From Sulfurovum sp. 16-42-52 (GTDB lineage: Bacteria > Campylobacterota > Campylobacteria > Campylobacterales > Sulfurovaceae): a DNA stretch of 64,000 nt. The DNA is taken from NCBI GenBank assembly GCA_002281755.1, contig NCHB01000004.1, forward strand, positions 34,126-98,125, given 5' to 3'. The notes beneath the pieces were generated by a model, which was not told the DNA's origin, ran no database searches, and saw only the letters and a program-made list of their open reading frames with translations. Position numbers and translations under genes: made by a program. Position 1 is the stretch's first letter. Every line of letters begins with the position of its first letter. Positions 24,990 through 34,962 of the stretch are shown here, piece by piece.

Positions 24990-25340
24990 CTAAAGCGTAT
25001 ATTCGACTACATGAGGTTTTTGAATGGTATAAAAATAGAAAAGATAAAGCAAAAGCCCAACAATATATAATCCAAAACCAATCATCATCAGCCCTAAGCT
25101 TAAATATTTTTTCTCACCTCTGACACTTTTTTCAGTGGTATGCACAATGGTGTATCCATTTTTTATTAACATTTCCTTATACAGCTTCATTTTTTCATTG
25201 TCTGATAAAGAACTGTTTTCATAAACATTTTTGTAAAAATCATCAAATGTATGTTGATACTCCATCTTATGTCTCTTCTCTACCACAAAATACGTATAGA
25301 GTCCAATAGGCAGTAAAAACCACAAAAGAACCTGACTCAT
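24990..25340 (-). CDS. Two-span membrane protein, unknown
   Basis: 116 residues. A hydrophobic N-terminus (VLLWFLLPIGLYTYFV) and a second strong segment (YLSLGLMMIGFGLYIVGLLLYLFYFY) bracket a charged middle domain. It has no recognised motif. It is convergent with ribE (31 bp apart). The base composition is more A+T rich than the neighbours. Confidence 0.65.
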   Translation of the reverse strand: MSQVLLWFLLPIGLYTYFVVEKRHKMEYQHTFDDFYKNVYENSSLSDNEKMKLYKEMLIKNGYTIVHTTEKSVRGEKKYLSLGLMMIGFGLYIVGLLLYLFYFYTIQKPHVVEYTL

Positions 25341-25365
25341 AGCCTTTCCTCGAAATTACGATATT

Positions 25366-26151
25366 TTATAAACGAGACATTATACTAAAATCTGTATCCC
25401 TCAAACTCCTAGCCTCCGTGTTTCGGCTCTTTTTGAGTTCCATGTCGATGTACTCTAACCCTTCAAGCATCTTTAAACTCGCCACGGTAGAGTAGCGCAT
25501 CATCTCAGCTCTATGCACAAAGATGAAAAAACCGTTTTCATAGAGTCCTAGGCGTATGGCTGCCGCGGTGGAGTAGGTCGTCAAGATGGCATCGTCAAGG
25601 CACTTAGTCCGAAGGTCTGCAAACCATTCTCGTGTCCACAGTAGTGGGTTGTGTGCTGGACTGAAGGCATCTTGGTAGATGATGTCTATCTTTTCTTGCA
25701 GGTTTGGGATGCTTTTTCTGGCATCGCCCAGCAGAATCTCTATCTTGAACTGTTCATCTTCGTAGTAGAGGTTTTGACTGATGGCGTGTATGATGGGTCT
25801 GATGCCGTCAAATGCTGAAGGAAAATCAAAAGTATCGAGTGAGCGTACAAGTCCCTCATCAAATTCGGGAGAAAGTATGTGTACTTTGGTTGAGAGATTC
25901 AGTTTTTTAATGGTGTACAGGGTTGCAAAGGTGTTGTATCCTAAACCGAAACAGATATCCAATATCGTCAGTTTTTGCTTCTCTTGGCTCAAAGCCAAAG
26001 CGGGTTTGACATGCTTTTCTAAGCTTTCATGCAAAGCGCCGTCTTTGGTGGAGTGGTAAGGCTCATCAAACTCTTGTGAAAAAAGGGTGTGACTGCCGTC
26101 TTCACACCGTATGAGCGTTTTTTGGGGTCTTAGTGTTTCATTGTACATCAA
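25366..26151 (-). CDS. mnmD: tRNA 5-methylaminomethyl-2-thiouridine methyltransferase (MnmD, stand-alone)
   Basis: 261 residues. It matches the methylase half of E. coli MnmC: the SAM site LDICFGLGYNTFAT, then IDIIYQDAFSPAHNPLLW and AIRLGLYENGF. The FAD oxidase half is missing, so it is the stand-alone MnmD form. It methylates nm5U34 of tRNA to mnm5U34, after MnmEG. Translation could begin at M1 or M2. It directly follows luxS (3 bp). Confidence 0.88.
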   Translation of the reverse strand: MMYNETLRPQKTLIRCEDGSHTLFSQEFDEPYHSTKDGALHESLEKHVKPALALSQEKQKLTILDICFGLGYNTFATLYTIKKLNLSTKVHILSPEFDEGLVRSLDTFDFPSAFDGIRPIIHAISQNLYYEDEQFKIEILLGDARKSIPNLQEKIDIIYQDAFSPAHNPLLWTREWFADLRTKCLDDAILTTYSTAAAIRLGLYENGFFIFVHRAEMMRYSTVASLKMLEGLEYIDMELKKSRNTEARSLRDTDFSIMSRL

Positions 26152-26154
26152 AAA

Positions 26155-26673
26155 TTAATGTTTGTTGGCTTCTTTGAGTTGTTTTTTGCTCATCTTCAAT
26201 GCTTTGTTGTCCATCTCCCCCACCCCTCTTTGGATGACGGTTTGGGCGATCTCTTTTGCTTCAGAGAGTGAATGCATATTGCAGGTTCCGCACTGATAGA
26301 GATTGAGCTCGGGTATTTGGTCTTCACTTTTGACACCCAGTACATCTTCCATCGATTTTTGCCATGCTTTGGCTACTTTTTTAGCCTTGGGATGACCCAA
26401 CAGTGACATATAAAACCCTGTTCGGCACCCCATAGGAGAGATATCGATGATCTCCACCTTGTCACTGTTGAGATGGTCTCTCATAAAACCTGCAAACAGA
26501 TGTTCAAGCGTATGGATACCTTTTTCAGGGAGTATCTCTTGGTTAGGCACACAAAAACGCAAGTCAAATACGGTGATGGCATCGCCGCTTGGGCTTTTCA
26601 TCTTCTTAGCAACACGTACAGCAGGTGCTATCATCTTCGTGTGGTCTACGGTAAAACTGTCTAATAATGGCAT
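26155..26673 (-). CDS. luxS: S-ribosylhomocysteine lyase
   Basis: 172 residues. The metal site HTLEHLF (HxxEH, about 56-60) and a later CGTCNMH (about 127) are LuxS signatures, as is [12 protein letters not shown] with its catalytic Cys. It splits S-ribosylhomocysteine to homocysteine and the AI-2 precursor. It shares a strand and short spacing with mnmD. In non-pathogens it is mainly part of the activated methyl cycle. Confidence 0.96.
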   Translation of the reverse strand: MPLLDSFTVDHTKMIAPAVRVAKKMKSPSGDAITVFDLRFCVPNQEILPEKGIHTLEHLFAGFMRDHLNSDKVEIIDISPMGCRTGFYMSLLGHPKAKKVAKAWQKSMEDVLGVKSEDQIPELNLYQCGTCNMHSLSEAKEIAQTVIQRGVGEMDNKALKMSKKQLKEANKH

Positions 26674-26727
26674 GGGATTTCCTTAAATGTTTTATGGATT
26701 ATAGCAAGATTTGAGGCACAAAACTTG

Positions 26728-28200
26728 CTATTTTTTGATGCTTGGGTCAGGATTGAATTTAAGTATGGTTACAATAGGTACAACAAACCCTACAATAATC
26801 ACTGTCCACAACAACAATCCCAAATCATCATAGTTTGCCGGTGTGATGATCGCACCATCTTTGGTCGTCTCTCTTGTGATGACAAAAAGTTTATTGAGAT
26901 AGGTGCTGAAAATACCGCTTGCACTGATGGCTATATTCATCAAACTCGCCATCAAGGCAAACCATGTTCCCTTGTGTCCAGTCGGTGCATAGATAGCCAC
27001 CAAAGTCAACATAAGTACTTGAGCAATGTAGTCAAAGGGTGAAGAGATAGCCGTATCAACCAGCGCAACCGTTCTGGCATCAAGACCCAGAAAGGTATGC
27101 ACATCATAGTACATCCCCAGTACGGGCAAGGAGAGTGTCGTACCGATAATGGTCATCCAGATAAGCACTTTGCCTATGGATTGATTGATGATATACTTAG
27201 AACTGATCCACATCCCAAATAGTGCCAATGCAGCACCCAACTGTCCCAAATCACCAAAAAAATCTTTATCAAATCCCAGATGGTCTATCTCCCACCACGT
27301 CAGCGCTGGTCCTACGGTAGGCATCGCCCTGTAGACAAAGATGACGATCATCGCCATCTTGATATGATGCACCATGGCAGGATCCAGATCTACAACCAGT
27401 GTGCGCAGCATATACAGTACTACACCCAGAGACACGAAAAAAACGATGAGCTGGGAATGGGGTACTTCATTGTAACCGATAATGACAACAAAAGCGGCAA
27501 ATAAAAACCCTCCAAAAAAGATCTCTTTGTTAAGCGGAGAACTTTCGACAGGATTGAGCTTCACCAACGTAACACCGATGATAGAAAGCACAGGAATAAA
27601 TAAAGAGAGCGTAAACATCGTCTCATACGAATAGATCTGCGCCAGCCACCCCTTAATGCCTGCTACGGCAAACACAGCGATACCCAGCGAGAGGCGCGCA
27701 AGCACCTGAATCATCGCCAACTCTTTGCATTTCTCTTCTTCACTCTGCATCTGGTCGATGACTTCCGTGCTCATGGTGTCGGCTACTACATCCTGTATCA
27801 CAAAACCCACTACCGTTATGACCGATGCCAAAATATAGATTTTTTCTTTAGGATAACCTGCAAGCCACTGCGCATCTGAGACCAAGCCAATCATCATCAG
27901 TGTACCCAACACGATAAGCAGCGCACCGATATAGACATAGATTTTCCGGTTTGAGCCAAAAAGTGTAAACGAGTCCACCATTTGCCCAAATATCATCTTA
28001 ATCGTCCATGGCACAGTCAGCCAAACACCCAAAGCTATGAGATTTTCTGCACTCAAATGCAGATGTTCTTTCACCCAAAATGTTTCAGCGATAGCAGAAA
28101 AACCACTTGCGCCATAAGCAAAATAGATTAGAAGAAGAGGTACATACCGCATTTTTATGGCTTTAATGGGAACCATAATCATGTCAAGAAAGTTTTGCAT
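26728..28200 (-). CDS. Major facilitator carrier (folate-biopterin/BT1-like)
   Basis: 490 residues with about 12 to 14 hydrophobic segments. PWTIKMIFGQMVDSF after the second span is the MFS A-like loop and VIQDVVADTMSTEVI resembles the BT1/FBT group of folate-biopterin carriers and related AmpG-like proteins. The substrate is not decided by sequence. It is a single gene with no obvious functional partner; luxS downstream is 55 bp away. Confidence 0.75.
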   Translation of the reverse strand: MQNFLDMIMVPIKAIKMRYVPLLLIYFAYGASGFSAIAETFWVKEHLHLSAENLIALGVWLTVPWTIKMIFGQMVDSFTLFGSNRKIYVYIGALLIVLGTLMMIGLVSDAQWLAGYPKEKIYILASVITVVGFVIQDVVADTMSTEVIDQMQSEEEKCKELAMIQVLARLSLGIAVFAVAGIKGWLAQIYSYETMFTLSLFIPVLSIIGVTLVKLNPVESSPLNKEIFFGGFLFAAFVVIIGYNEVPHSQLIVFFVSLGVVLYMLRTLVVDLDPAMVHHIKMAMIVIFVYRAMPTVGPALTWWEIDHLGFDKDFFGDLGQLGAALALFGMWISSKYIINQSIGKVLIWMTIIGTTLSLPVLGMYYDVHTFLGLDARTVALVDTAISSPFDYIAQVLMLTLVAIYAPTGHKGTWFALMASLMNIAISASGIFSTYLNKLFVITRETTKDGAIITPANYDDLGLLLWTVIIVGFVVPIVTILKFNPDPSIKK

Positions 28201-28268
28201 TTGCTGTCTTTATCGTGTGAATTTGGGGCATTTTAACATAGTATTGATTGATAGTGTTTGAAAATAAA

Positions 28269-28283
28269 GGGAGGATATCTCCC
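28269..28283 (-). terminator. Terminator of the rplM-rpsI operon
   Basis: Minus strand: GGGAGATATCCTCCC (5-bp GC stem) followed by TTTATTTTC. It is 44 bp after the rpsI stop. Confidence 0.6.
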
Positions 28284-28326
28284 AAGAAAACTCTTGAGAG
28301 ATATAAAAAGAACGATAAAGTATCGA

Positions 28327-28716
28327 TTATCTTTTTGAGAACTGTGGAGATCTTCTTGCTTTTTTCTTTCCTGGCTTCTTTCTTTCAACAACTCTTGAGT
28401 CTCTGGTTAAAAGTCCCATTGGTTTAAGGATAGCTCTGAAAGTTGGTTCAAACTCTACCAATGCTTTAGTAATGCCGTGTTTCATTGCATCTGCTTGTGC
28501 AGAGTAACCGCCACCAAGTGTCGTTGCTTTGATGTTCATAGAATCAAGTTGTTTTGTAAGTTCAAGTGGAAGTCTTACTTTCATTTTGAGTGTTTCGTGT
28601 CCACCCAACCATTGATCAAGCGTCTTACCGTTAATAAGCATTTCGCCATTACCCGGAGTCATCCACACTTTAGCGATAGCCGCTTTTCTTTTTCCTGTTG
28701 CATAAATTGTTGCCAT
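28327..28716 (-). CDS. rpsI: 30S ribosomal protein S9
   Basis: 129 residues. It begins [17 protein letters not shown] and ends in the basic tail [12 protein letters not shown] that reaches the P-site tRNA. It follows rplM by 2 bp. Standard rplM-rpsI operon. Confidence 0.98.
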   Translation of the reverse strand: MATIYATGKRKAAIAKVWMTPGNGEMLINGKTLDQWLGGHETLKMKVRLPLELTKQLDSMNIKATTLGGGYSAQADAMKHGITKALVEFEPTFRAILKPMGLLTRDSRVVERKKPGKKKARRSPQFSKR

Positions 28717-28718
28717 GC

Positions 28719-29144
28719 TTACGCTCCCTTGTTGATTTGTGCTGTATGTGGATGTTCGCTTCCTGCATACACTTTAAGTTTTTTCAGCATCGCTCTACCG
28801 AGTGTAGTCTTAGGAAGCATACCTCTTACTGCAAGTCTAAAAAGTTTTTCAGTATGGTTTTCTAGCATATCACCCAATTTTTTACTTTTAGTTGAACCAA
28901 AATAGCCAGAGTGCGTGAAGTACTCTTTATCTTCGAGTTTTACACCTGTAAATTTTGCTTTTTCTGCATTGATAATCACCACATAGTCACCACAATCTAC
29001 ATTGGGTGTAAAAGATGGTTTGTGTTTACCTCTAAGAAGGGTTGCTACTTCAGTCAAAATACGACCAAAAGTTTTACCTTCAGCATCGATCAAAACCCAG
29101 TCACGCTGTACTTCAGCAGGTTTTAGTACCTTTGTCATTTTCAT
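28719..29144 (-). CDS. rplM: 50S ribosomal protein L13
   Basis: 141 residues, with [40 protein letters not shown] and [14 protein letters not shown] equivalents. It is an early assembly protein of the large subunit. It is first in the operon and has a promoter at 29265-29270. Confidence 0.98.
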   Translation of the reverse strand: MKMTKVLKPAEVQRDWVLIDAEGKTFGRILTEVATLLRGKHKPSFTPNVDCGDYVVIINAEKAKFTGVKLEDKEYFTHSGYFGSTKSKKLGDMLENHTEKLFRLAVRGMLPKTTLGRAMLKKLKVYAGSEHPHTAQINKGA

Positions 29145-29264
29145 GATATTTCCTTGTTTAATGTTTCACCTACACGGCTTCGCTATGCTACGACCGTTTC
29201 AGTTCCAAAGCTAAAAACGCAAAGCAGTTTGCCTTTTTTCACGCTTTTCATCTTTTGTGGGCGA

Positions 29265-29270
29265 ATTATA
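29265..29270 (-). promoter_or_regulatory. -10 box for rplM-rpsI and its long leader
   Basis: TATAAT on the minus strand, about 120 bp before the rplM ATG. The leader contains AAAAGGCAAACTGCTTTGCGTTTTT, which could fold into a hairpin and act in ribosomal protein feedback. Confidence 0.5.
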
Positions 29271-29297
29271 GTGAGTTAAACTTAATATTTATTTAAT

Positions 29298-32030
29298 TTA
29301 AGATACTGTTAAGTTTACAAGTTCGATCTGCTCTTCTTCCAGATAGACAATCACCCCTTGGCTTTGTTTGCCCGTAATGCTCTCTATGGCTCTTTGGTAC
29401 AGCCTTACCTGTTCTTGGTGTTTGTGTGCAAATTTTTTGGAACTTTTATAATCCACAATGACATACCCATCCTCATACGCCAAAAGCAGATCAATCTGCT
29501 TGAGTTCCCCTTCAAAACTGATAGCCTGCTCTTTACGTATTTGTGCACCTCTAAGCATAGCTTGAAAACCCTCATGCTGGATAAGTGTGCTAATACGATT
29601 TTGAATCTGCTGGATGTTTTGAGGTAGCAGTTCACCTCCGTAACGGTTTTTTACCGCGGTGATAGCATCTTCTATGCTCTCTTCATCAAAGCGGTTTAAC
29701 ATCTCTAAGCCATAATGCAAAGCTGTACCAAAAAGCAGAGCATGATACTCTTTTTCTTTCTCTTCTTTTACGCTAGGTGTCTCTTGCATACCATAATGAC
29801 TGATAGTCTCAGGCAATATTTCTACATTGCGTTCTTGTTCTTTGTTTTGACCTTCTTTGGGCTGCAAGACACCCAGCGACACAGGAGTCAAATTGATTTC
29901 ATCAAAAATAGACTCTTTGAGTTTTTTAATCACAATCAATCCCGAAACTGCCCGAGTCAATGCAACATACAAAATGTTTTTCCTGTCTTTGCCTGCAGCT
30001 ATTTTACGTGCCTCCATCAGCTCTAGGTAGTCACTGTCAAATGCTTCTCTATTTTTGGTTCTGTAAAAGATTTTATCGATATGCAGACTCTCATCGTAAC
30101 GGTATAGAAGCGCGGTTTTATCATGATTGGGTCGTGTCAGTTTGTCTAGCACGATCACATACTCAAACTCCAAGCCTTTTGATCCATGAATTGTCAATAT
30201 CTTAGCACCATGCACAGAATTGGCAGCCACCCCAATGGAAGAAGTCTGAAACTCTTCGATAAAAGTAGGCAAATCCCTAAACCCTGCTGAAAACTCTAAA
30301 AGTTTTAAAATATTCATATCGGCATCAAAGTACCCAAATTCGCGCACCAGTCTGTCAACCACCTGCAAAGGAGACATAAACATAGAAAACCATGACACAT
30401 CTACCGTATCCAGTGACTTACCCACGTTTTGCAACAAGGCATGGGCATCGATCTTTTCACCATAAACGAGGTATGACACCATGGCGACTAAAGCCGCGAT
30501 TTTAGGTATGTATTTTAATGAACTCGAAGCATACAGCAAGGTATCGATACTTTCAGCATGGCAGGCTTCTTGGAGTGCAACCCCGTCTTTATTGGTAGTG
30601 ACCAAAAAGGTGATGTCATCTAAGCAGATACCCCGTGCCAAAAGTCGCTTGGCTTGCTTTAAGGCTTCAAGGATGGGTTCTTCTGACTCCAACACTTCCA
30701 CATAGCCGACCTCTGCGTCTTTTTTGCTTTTTTGCGGTACATACTGCGGCATCACACCCTCAAAACTACGATTGACTTGTTCAACAATCTGTTTGGCACT
30801 TCGATAATTGGTATCCATCTGTTCTATCGTTACGCCATAATGCTCTGCCACTTTATCAAACAGTTCTTCTACACCCCCACGAAATCGGTACAAGGACTGC
30901 TTCGTATCTCCCACATAAAAAAATGACTTAAACTCACTCTGCCCTTTGCCGGAAAATATCTCATCAATAAGCGGTTTAAGTAGTAAAAACTGTAAGGTAG
31001 AGGTGTCCTGAAACTCATCGAGCAGTATGTGTTTAAACTTGGAGTCAATCTTAAAATACAAAAACTCTTTGCTCAAACTCTCATGCAGCAACCTGTAGGT
31101 AAAGTAGGTCAAATCATCAAAACTCAGCACACCCGATGCTTTTACCGAAGCAATCGTTGCATTTCGGTAAGCTTCATAGAGACTAAAAAGGTTTTTAAGT
31201 ACCAACGCTTCTCTCTCCTCAACCCACTTTGATAATACCATTTTAAGAGAGGCAAACAGCCCTTCTGTCTCCTCATTGGCTATTTTTGTAAACCAACTAT
31301 GCTCTGCTAGGCTCTCTTTTGCAAACAAGCCTTTGGCAAAAAGTTCTTTGATGTGTGTGGTCTCAAACTGCCCCAAACACCGAGCTGCAGCCTTTGCGCG
31401 CATAAGCGCGTCTAACATCTTTAATCGTAACTGTTCACATGCCTCTTCTTGCTGTGACAAAACGCCATGAGCGTATGTTTGCTGCGGAAGCAAAGGATCT
31501 GCTTTATAGAGGTTTTGCATCAAATCAAAGATCTTAGTAAAACGCTTGTCTTCGATGTCCATCGCCAGTTTCACAAGGCTAGAGAGCAGTCCACTCGCTT
31601 GCACCTCATCCAAAAAATACTCTTCGAGCTCCTGCGTACCCTGCTCTTTAGTCACAAAATCAGGCTCAAGCCCTATCTCCAGTGAAGCAGAACGCAAGAT
31701 AGACGAAAAAAAACTATCGAGTGTGACAATATAGCTACTACTGGACAAAAATCGCGCCAACACCTCTGGCTGTTTAGCAAACAACTCCTCCCCACTTAGT
31801 CCTGTCTGGCTACAGACAGCATCCAAAAATGCTTCATTCTCTTTCAAATAACGCAAAGAGTCCACCACCCTTTGACGCATCTCAGCCGCCGCCTTGTTGG
31901 TAAACGTTGCTGCCAAAATACTGCTAGGCGCCTCACCCATAAAAAGTAGTGAGATATAACGCACAGAAAGCGCAAAAGTTTTACCGCTTCCAGCAGAAGC
32001 GGAGTAAGCTAGGAAGGGTTTGAAGCTCAT
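29298..32030 (-). CDS. addA: AddA-type ATP-dependent helicase/nuclease
   Basis: 910 residues. UvrD/Rep-type helicase: Walker A ASAGSGKTFAL (11-21), TFTNKAAAEMR (Ia), DEFQDTSTLQ (II), GDTKQSLYRFRGG (III), TIHGSKGLEFEYVIV and YVALTRAVSGL (V and VI). A RecB-type nuclease at the C-terminus is marked by VIVDYKSSKKF (about 855-865). It processes double-strand breaks for RecA. Smaller than AddA of Bacillus (about 1230) as usual for this phylum. It overlaps addB by 4 bp (ATGA). Confidence 0.92.
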   Translation of the reverse strand: MSFKPFLAYSASAGSGKTFALSVRYISLLFMGEAPSSILAATFTNKAAAEMRQRVVDSLRYLKENEAFLDAVCSQTGLSGEELFAKQPEVLARFLSSSSYIVTLDSFFSSILRSASLEIGLEPDFVTKEQGTQELEEYFLDEVQASGLLSSLVKLAMDIEDKRFTKIFDLMQNLYKADPLLPQQTYAHGVLSQQEEACEQLRLKMLDALMRAKAAARCLGQFETTHIKELFAKGLFAKESLAEHSWFTKIANEETEGLFASLKMVLSKWVEEREALVLKNLFSLYEAYRNATIASVKASGVLSFDDLTYFTYRLLHESLSKEFLYFKIDSKFKHILLDEFQDTSTLQFLLLKPLIDEIFSGKGQSEFKSFFYVGDTKQSLYRFRGGVEELFDKVAEHYGVTIEQMDTNYRSAKQIVEQVNRSFEGVMPQYVPQKSKKDAEVGYVEVLESEEPILEALKQAKRLLARGICLDDITFLVTTNKDGVALQEACHAESIDTLLYASSSLKYIPKIAALVAMVSYLVYGEKIDAHALLQNVGKSLDTVDVSWFSMFMSPLQVVDRLVREFGYFDADMNILKLLEFSAGFRDLPTFIEEFQTSSIGVAANSVHGAKILTIHGSKGLEFEYVIVLDKLTRPNHDKTALLYRYDESLHIDKIFYRTKNREAFDSDYLELMEARKIAAGKDRKNILYVALTRAVSGLIVIKKLKESIFDEINLTPVSLGVLQPKEGQNKEQERNVEILPETISHYGMQETPSVKEEKEKEYHALLFGTALHYGLEMLNRFDEESIEDAITAVKNRYGGELLPQNIQQIQNRISTLIQHEGFQAMLRGAQIRKEQAISFEGELKQIDLLLAYEDGYVIVDYKSSKKFAHKHQEQVRLYQRAIESITGKQSQGVIVYLEEEQIELVNLTVS

Positions 32031-34384
32031 AAATACTCTCCTCTTTCACACATCAAAGCAAACTCACACCATTTGCACTTTTGCAGGTCTTCACATTTCT
32101 CTGCCACAAAGCTTTTGGTCTGCTTCAGTTCTATGATGACTTCATTAAGGCGTTGATTTTTCTCTTCTAGGGCGGTGATTTCTTCCATCTTCCCCTCATC
32201 AAAGAGTTTCACAAAAGCAAGGCTGATGTTTTGATAGGATTTGCTCAATATCTGTTGGTAGATACTCATCTGCAAATCATCCATGCTCTCTATATTTTTT
32301 ATCTTTTGTGCTTGGGTGGTTGAGCCGCTCTTGTAGTCAAGCACCAGCGTCTGTGTCTGATTTTGGTCGATGCGGTCGATGCGCCCGGTGAATGTCAAGC
32401 CGCCTATGGTGCCTTGTACCTGTTTTTCTCTCTCCACGACACGCCAACCTGAGGCAAAATGCTCCACTTGAGACGCAACAAAGCCTTTGAGCTTCTCTTT
32501 CCATAAACGTTTTTCATACGCCGTTTTGGCATCTTCAAAAGGCAGTAAGGTATCCAATAAACTATCAATCTGCTTTTGCAAGGCATCCGTACTTGTGTAA
32601 TGACTCTGTTCTTTGTACACATGGTCTAAAAGTGTATGTAAAAATGCACCCTCGTTACGTTCTTTGTCAACTTTAGGCTGAATCTTTTGAATGTAGCGGT
32701 AATAATATTTGCGCTTACATGCCAGATAGGTTTTCAGCCTAGAAGCCGACCAGACAACCGTATAGGCATCAAAGGATTCCACCACAGGGCTTTCTAGCTT
32801 GATGCATTGTGAAGCCTGCGTATAAAACAAATGGGTGGGTGGGCGCAGTGAGTGGGCTGATGTAAGTCCCAATTCGTATAGAAATTTTGAAGGCAGTTTA
32901 TTGTTGGAAGTGCTGTAAAGTATCACTGCTTCTTTGGCTTGCTCCAGTAATCGCTTATAATACTGTTTCTGCAACGCTTCTCGGTCATTTTTGGTAGGCA
33001 GATTTGCAAAGGTGCGCACTGAAGAGTTCAAAAACTGATCTTTACTCGAAGTTGCAGGCACGATGCCTTCGTTAAAATCCACTATCACAACACCCTCAAA
33101 TGCAACACCTCTTGTCTCCAGTACACCCATCACCGTTATCTTTCCGCCTCTTACATCATCAAGTGTAATCTGTGAGAGCGACTTGAGCCACAAAAAAAGC
33201 CACTCTTTGAGACTAAGCGCTGTTTCATCAAAGCGTGTCATGAACTGGGGTGCTCGTTCATCCACTTCTTGGCTGGGTTGTTGGTTCGCCTCTGTAGCTG
33301 TACTTGATGAGTCATGCAAACCCAAATGTTCTAAAACCTCAAACAAATGGGCTGCTTTACATGAAGTGCTTGCATTGAGCGCGAAGACCTGCTCCATATC
33401 AAACCCATACCGTTGCAGCTTGAAGATGCTTTTGCTATCAAAATGCTGCCAGTAGCCATAAAGCGCTTCAAGCATCTTATAGACTCTGCTTTTGCTGTAG
33501 TCATACCCCATCGCAAAATTCAGATTTTTATGGATATCAAAAAGCGTAAAATGCTCTTTGAAGTCCTCATCAGGAAGTACAAGCACAATCTGCTGAGGCG
33601 ACATACCTGAGGCGATCATTTTTTCGATGTGCATAAATGCAACGGCGATTTGCTCATCGCGTTCTTCTACACTGACCACTTTGGCATCAATCTTGGCTGG
33701 GTTCTTCTGCACACTCAGTATCTCTTTGTCTGTCATGCTGAAAGTCACATACGCATCATTGGGTAAGCCCATTCCCATGGCTTTAAAACGTTCCTGCATC
33801 TTGAGATTAAAACTACTGGTGACATAATGAATACTCAGGGGGACTATCTGGGAGATTTTTTCAATCAACTCCAGTTCAAAACGGCTCAAATACCCTTCAA
33901 GGTGTATCTCTATGGCATCATACCCTCGTATAAAACCATTATTGAGTGTATAAGTTTCGGGGATGAAGGCCTTATCTGTAAAACCCTCTGCATCAAGCAG
34001 TTCATGGTAGTTTTTTAAGAGCCGTTCGAGTATGGCTAGATGGGTACCGAACTCTGCATATGCATCTGCCTGAATCAACGTTGCAAAATCAACCTTTTCT
34101 GCTGCCAACTCTTCAAAAAACCGAAAGAGTGCCTCACTCTTGGTAAAGAAACGTACCAGCCCCAAATCTACTTTTAAATCTTCAAAAGCCTTAAATGATG
34201 CAGCCTTTTTAAGAAAAAGTATCCGTCTCAAAGAATCGATCTGTTTTTTACCCTCTATGAGTACCGCGCGATGTTCAAATTCATCCATACGCATCACCGT
34301 AGGCAAAAAACCATTCTGCGTTTTATGGTTAAGGCGTACAGTTCTTAGGGATCGTGATGTAGGGTAGATATGAAGTGTATGCAT
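32027..34384 (-). CDS. addB: AddB-type exonuclease subunit
   Basis: 785 residues. The first 550 are a helicase-like fold without a usable P-loop. The C-terminal nuclease has TLVLDYKSGSTTQAQ. Four cysteines suited to an Fe-S cluster are LACKRKYYYR (about 552) and the trio in KCKWCEFALMC near 768-778. Partner of AddA in end resection. 29 bp beyond the fixH-like gene in the same direction. Confidence 0.9.
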   Translation of the reverse strand: MHTLHIYPTSRSLRTVRLNHKTQNGFLPTVMRMDEFEHRAVLIEGKKQIDSLRRILFLKKAASFKAFEDLKVDLGLVRFFTKSEALFRFFEELAAEKVDFATLIQADAYAEFGTHLAILERLLKNYHELLDAEGFTDKAFIPETYTLNNGFIRGYDAIEIHLEGYLSRFELELIEKISQIVPLSIHYVTSSFNLKMQERFKAMGMGLPNDAYVTFSMTDKEILSVQKNPAKIDAKVVSVEERDEQIAVAFMHIEKMIASGMSPQQIVLVLPDEDFKEHFTLFDIHKNLNFAMGYDYSKSRVYKMLEALYGYWQHFDSKSIFKLQRYGFDMEQVFALNASTSCKAAHLFEVLEHLGLHDSSSTATEANQQPSQEVDERAPQFMTRFDETALSLKEWLFLWLKSLSQITLDDVRGGKITVMGVLETRGVAFEGVVIVDFNEGIVPATSSKDQFLNSSVRTFANLPTKNDREALQKQYYKRLLEQAKEAVILYSTSNNKLPSKFLYELGLTSAHSLRPPTHLFYTQASQCIKLESPVVESFDAYTVVWSASRLKTYLACKRKYYYRYIQKIQPKVDKERNEGAFLHTLLDHVYKEQSHYTSTDALQKQIDSLLDTLLPFEDAKTAYEKRLWKEKLKGFVASQVEHFASGWRVVEREKQVQGTIGGLTFTGRIDRIDQNQTQTLVLDYKSGSTTQAQKIKNIESMDDLQMSIYQQILSKSYQNISLAFVKLFDEGKMEEITALEEKNQRLNEVIIELKQTKSFVAEKCEDLQKCKWCEFALMCERGEYL

Positions 34385-34413
34385 TCAAGAAGTATAGCAC
34401 AGTGTCATCTTTT

Positions 34414-34962
34414 TTAGGGTTTGAGATACGCACTGCTTTCAAGGTATCCGACAGTTCCCGCGACTTCTGCTCTAAACTGAAGCAGGTATCTGCCAGGCTT
34501 TTGGATGTTTACCTTTGTGATCTCATACTTACCGTTAATATAGGGCACAGAATAAAATACCTGATCCTCTTTTCTGCTATGAGGCTGGGTGAGTAGAAAT
34601 GTCGCATTGACATCACTGACAGGATTTCCCTCTTTAGTAAGGACTTCATAATAAAAAGCGTTATCTCCCTGTAAAAGTTTAACCGCGTCAAGCTGAGGAC
34701 GGTTACTGTTTACATTGTCGGTCATCACCATCGTTTCTGCACCAGTAAGTGTTATGGTATACGCTTTATCAAACGCCATCTTTTTTTCTAAAATCTCATT
34801 GATGTGAATGTCAGCAGTCTGATACTTCAGCATATACTGATTGGACTCCTGCACGGGCATCGACGAGGCAGATTTCACTGTCCAGTAGCTTAAGGTAAGC
34901 CCGATGGCAAGGAAACCCAGTATCATATGCGGCCAATATGTTTTTGTGCTATTGTTTGCCAT
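34414..34962 (-). CDS. ccoH: FixH/CcoH-like cbb3 assembly protein
   Basis: 182 residues. One N-terminal membrane segment (HMILGFLAIGLTLSYWTVKSA) followed by a periplasmic beta-rich domain; NPVSDVNATFLLTQPHSR and GRYLLQFRAEV resemble FixH/YtkA-type proteins. It is in the cbb3 operon, downstream of ccoP. It overlaps the 209-residue gene by 14 bp. The identification rests on topology and position; sequence match to CcoH is weak. Confidence 0.65.
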   Translation of the reverse strand: MANNSTKTYWPHMILGFLAIGLTLSYWTVKSASSMPVQESNQYMLKYQTADIHINEILEKKMAFDKAYTITLTGAETMVMTDNVNSNRPQLDAVKLLQGDNAFYYEVLTKEGNPVSDVNATFLLTQPHSRKEDQVFYSVPYINGKYEITKVNIQKPGRYLLQFRAEVAGTVGYLESSAYLKP

